A stretch of 64,000 nucleotides of DNA, taken from the NCBI RefSeq assembly GCF_005924265.1, contig NZ_VCLB01000002.1:1-64000 (forward strand), read 5' to 3'. This DNA comes from Martelella lutilitoris (lineage in GTDB: Bacteria > Pseudomonadota > Alphaproteobacteria > Rhizobiales > Rhizobiaceae). The notes below the pieces were generated by a model. That model made no database searches. It saw only the letters and a list, made by a program, of their open reading frames with translations, and was not told where the DNA came from. The translations under genes were made by a program, and so were the position numbers. Of this stretch, positions 63,274 to 64,000 are shown piece by piece. Every line of letters begins with the position of its first letter. Within the stretch, counting starts at the first letter, position 1.

Positions 63274-63918
63274 ATGCAGCGCATCAGCAACAGAGCCGAT
63301 CTTGATCGCGCCGTGGTCCGGTTATGCGAAAGCGCGCCGGCAATGGCAAGCATCGCGGCACAAAGCGGCGAAATCCCGCTCAGGCTGCGGCCCGGCGGTT
63401 TCGAGGGGCTTGCGGAGGTGGTCACCGGTCAGCTGATTTCCAAACAGGCGGCAGCTTCCATTTTTGCCCGTATCAAGGCGGCCTGTCATCCGCTGACGCC
63501 GGAGACCTTTCTTACGCTCTTACCCGAAACGCGCGCGGGCCTCGGCCTCACCCGCGCCAAGCAGGCAAGCCTTGAGGCGATTGCTCTGGCCATCCTTGAC
63601 GGCCGTCTCGACCTTGCGCGCGTTGCCGACATGCCGAGCGAGGAGGCCATTGCCGCGCTCACGGTCCATCGCGGCATCGGGCCGTGGACGGCGGAGGTCT
63701 ATCTGATGTTCTCCGCCGGACATATCGACATCTTTCCGGCCGGCGATCTGGCGTTGCGCGCCGCTGCCGCGCAGGCCTTCTCGCTTGGTCGCAGGCCCGA
63801 CATCGACGCGCTGAGGACGCTTGCCGAGGACTGGCGTCCCTGCCGCGCCGTGGCGGCCCGAATCCTCTGGGCCTATTACGCCCGCGTCATGAAAAAAGAC
63901 GTTCTTCCGGTGGGATAA
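63274..63918 (+). CDS. DNA-3-methyladenine glycosylase II (AlkA-type, HhH family)
   Basis: 214 residues. The helix-hairpin-helix is LTVHRGIGPWTAEVYLM, and the catalytic Asp lies in FPAGDLALRAAA. The VVTGQLISKQAA segment is also typical. It removes alkylated bases during base excision repair. It lacks the extra N-terminal domain of E. coli AlkA, as usual for the short form. The start is 34 bases from the divergent gluQ start. Confidence 0.92.
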   Translation: MQRISNRADLDRAVVRLCESAPAMASIAAQSGEIPLRLRPGGFEGLAEVVTGQLISKQAAASIFARIKAACHPLTPETFLTLLPETRAGLGLTRAKQASLEAIALAILDGRLDLARVADMPSEEAIAALTVHRGIGPWTAEVYLMFSAGHIDIFPAGDLALRAAAAQAFSLGRRPDIDALRTLAEDWRPCRAVAARILWAYYARVMKKDVLPVG

Positions 63919-64000
63919 AGAATTACCTGTCATTTACCCACTGCATTCGACGCCTCGATTTATCAGGCTTCACAATGCTGTAACAACAAGCCTAATATAC
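63919..64000. other. Window end, no gene seen
   Basis: 82 AT-richer bases after the glycosylase gene with no start codon of note; possibly the upstream region of a gene beyond the window. Confidence 0.4.

Overview
The window looks like a GC-rich alphaproteobacterial chromosome, most likely from the Rhizobiales (Rhizobiaceae-like). This rests on the many ABC and TRAP uptake operons with local regulators, a dispersed intergenic repeat of rhizobial type, and the gene order twin-transmembrane protein / cobalamin adenosyltransferase / etfB / etfA. Species cannot be named from sequence alone. Most of the window is accessory catabolism: uptake system plus enzymes plus regulator, repeated several times.

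Layout. (1) 1-6.7 kb: the 3' part of a giant autotransporter with about five tandem ~365-residue passenger modules. (2) 6.9-14.7 kb: an alpha-xylosidase (GH31) operon with a CUT1 sugar ABC transporter, and a divergent LacI-type regulator with a perfect 14-bp operator. (3) 14.8-28.6 kb: a ureido/hydantoin island. It holds a 2,3-diaminopropionate ammonia-lyase, an M20 (L-type) and a nitrilase-type (D-type) N-carbamoyl amino acid hydrolase, a dihydropyrimidinase/hydantoinase, a Pot-type ABC importer, a TRAP importer and two RpiR regulators. The promoter regions share a GAAAA-N4-TTTTC motif. (4) 28.8-37.5 kb: a reductase and a phosphodiesterase, then a seven-gene leftward operon (Rbs-type ABC transporter with two permeases, SDR, HIBADH-like dehydrogenase, ThuA-like protein).

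(5) 37.7-47.4 kb: a rightward operon led by an unusual regulator, a winged helix fused to a complete MalE-like solute-binding domain with no signal peptide. It continues with an SDR, an M24-fold protein that has lost a metal-ligand Asp, and a 2-oxoacid dehydrogenase complex whose E2 is split into a di-lipoyl subunit and a separate catalytic subunit, with an aldehyde dehydrogenase between them. (6) 47.4-51.3 kb: the homoprotocatechuate (hpa) operon with an HpaR-like regulator. The operon is broken: the first ~28 codons of an hpaF-like gene run out of frame into the C-terminal half of hpaD, so hpaF, hpaD and probably hpaE are lost while hpaG, hpaH and hpaI remain.

(7) 51.5-55.8 kb: a 4.3-kb integrated element at the 3' end of tRNA-Ile(CAT), bounded by a 19-bp direct repeat. 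It carries a tyrosine integrase, a small ORF and HK97-type head genes in a non-standard order, with the capsid gene cut down to its C-terminus. (8) 55.8-64 kb: housekeeping genes (SIMPL protein, YjbQ, EtfAB, cobalamin adenosyltransferase, macrodomain protein, SDR, BrkB-family membrane protein, glutamyl-Q-tRNA synthetase, AlkA-type glycosylase).

No CRISPR array, rRNA or IS transposase was seen. The strongest candidates for something undescribed are the winged-helix/solute-binding-domain regulator with its 17-kb two-operon locus, the ureido pathway that converges on diaminopropionate, and the reduced capsid-gene element.
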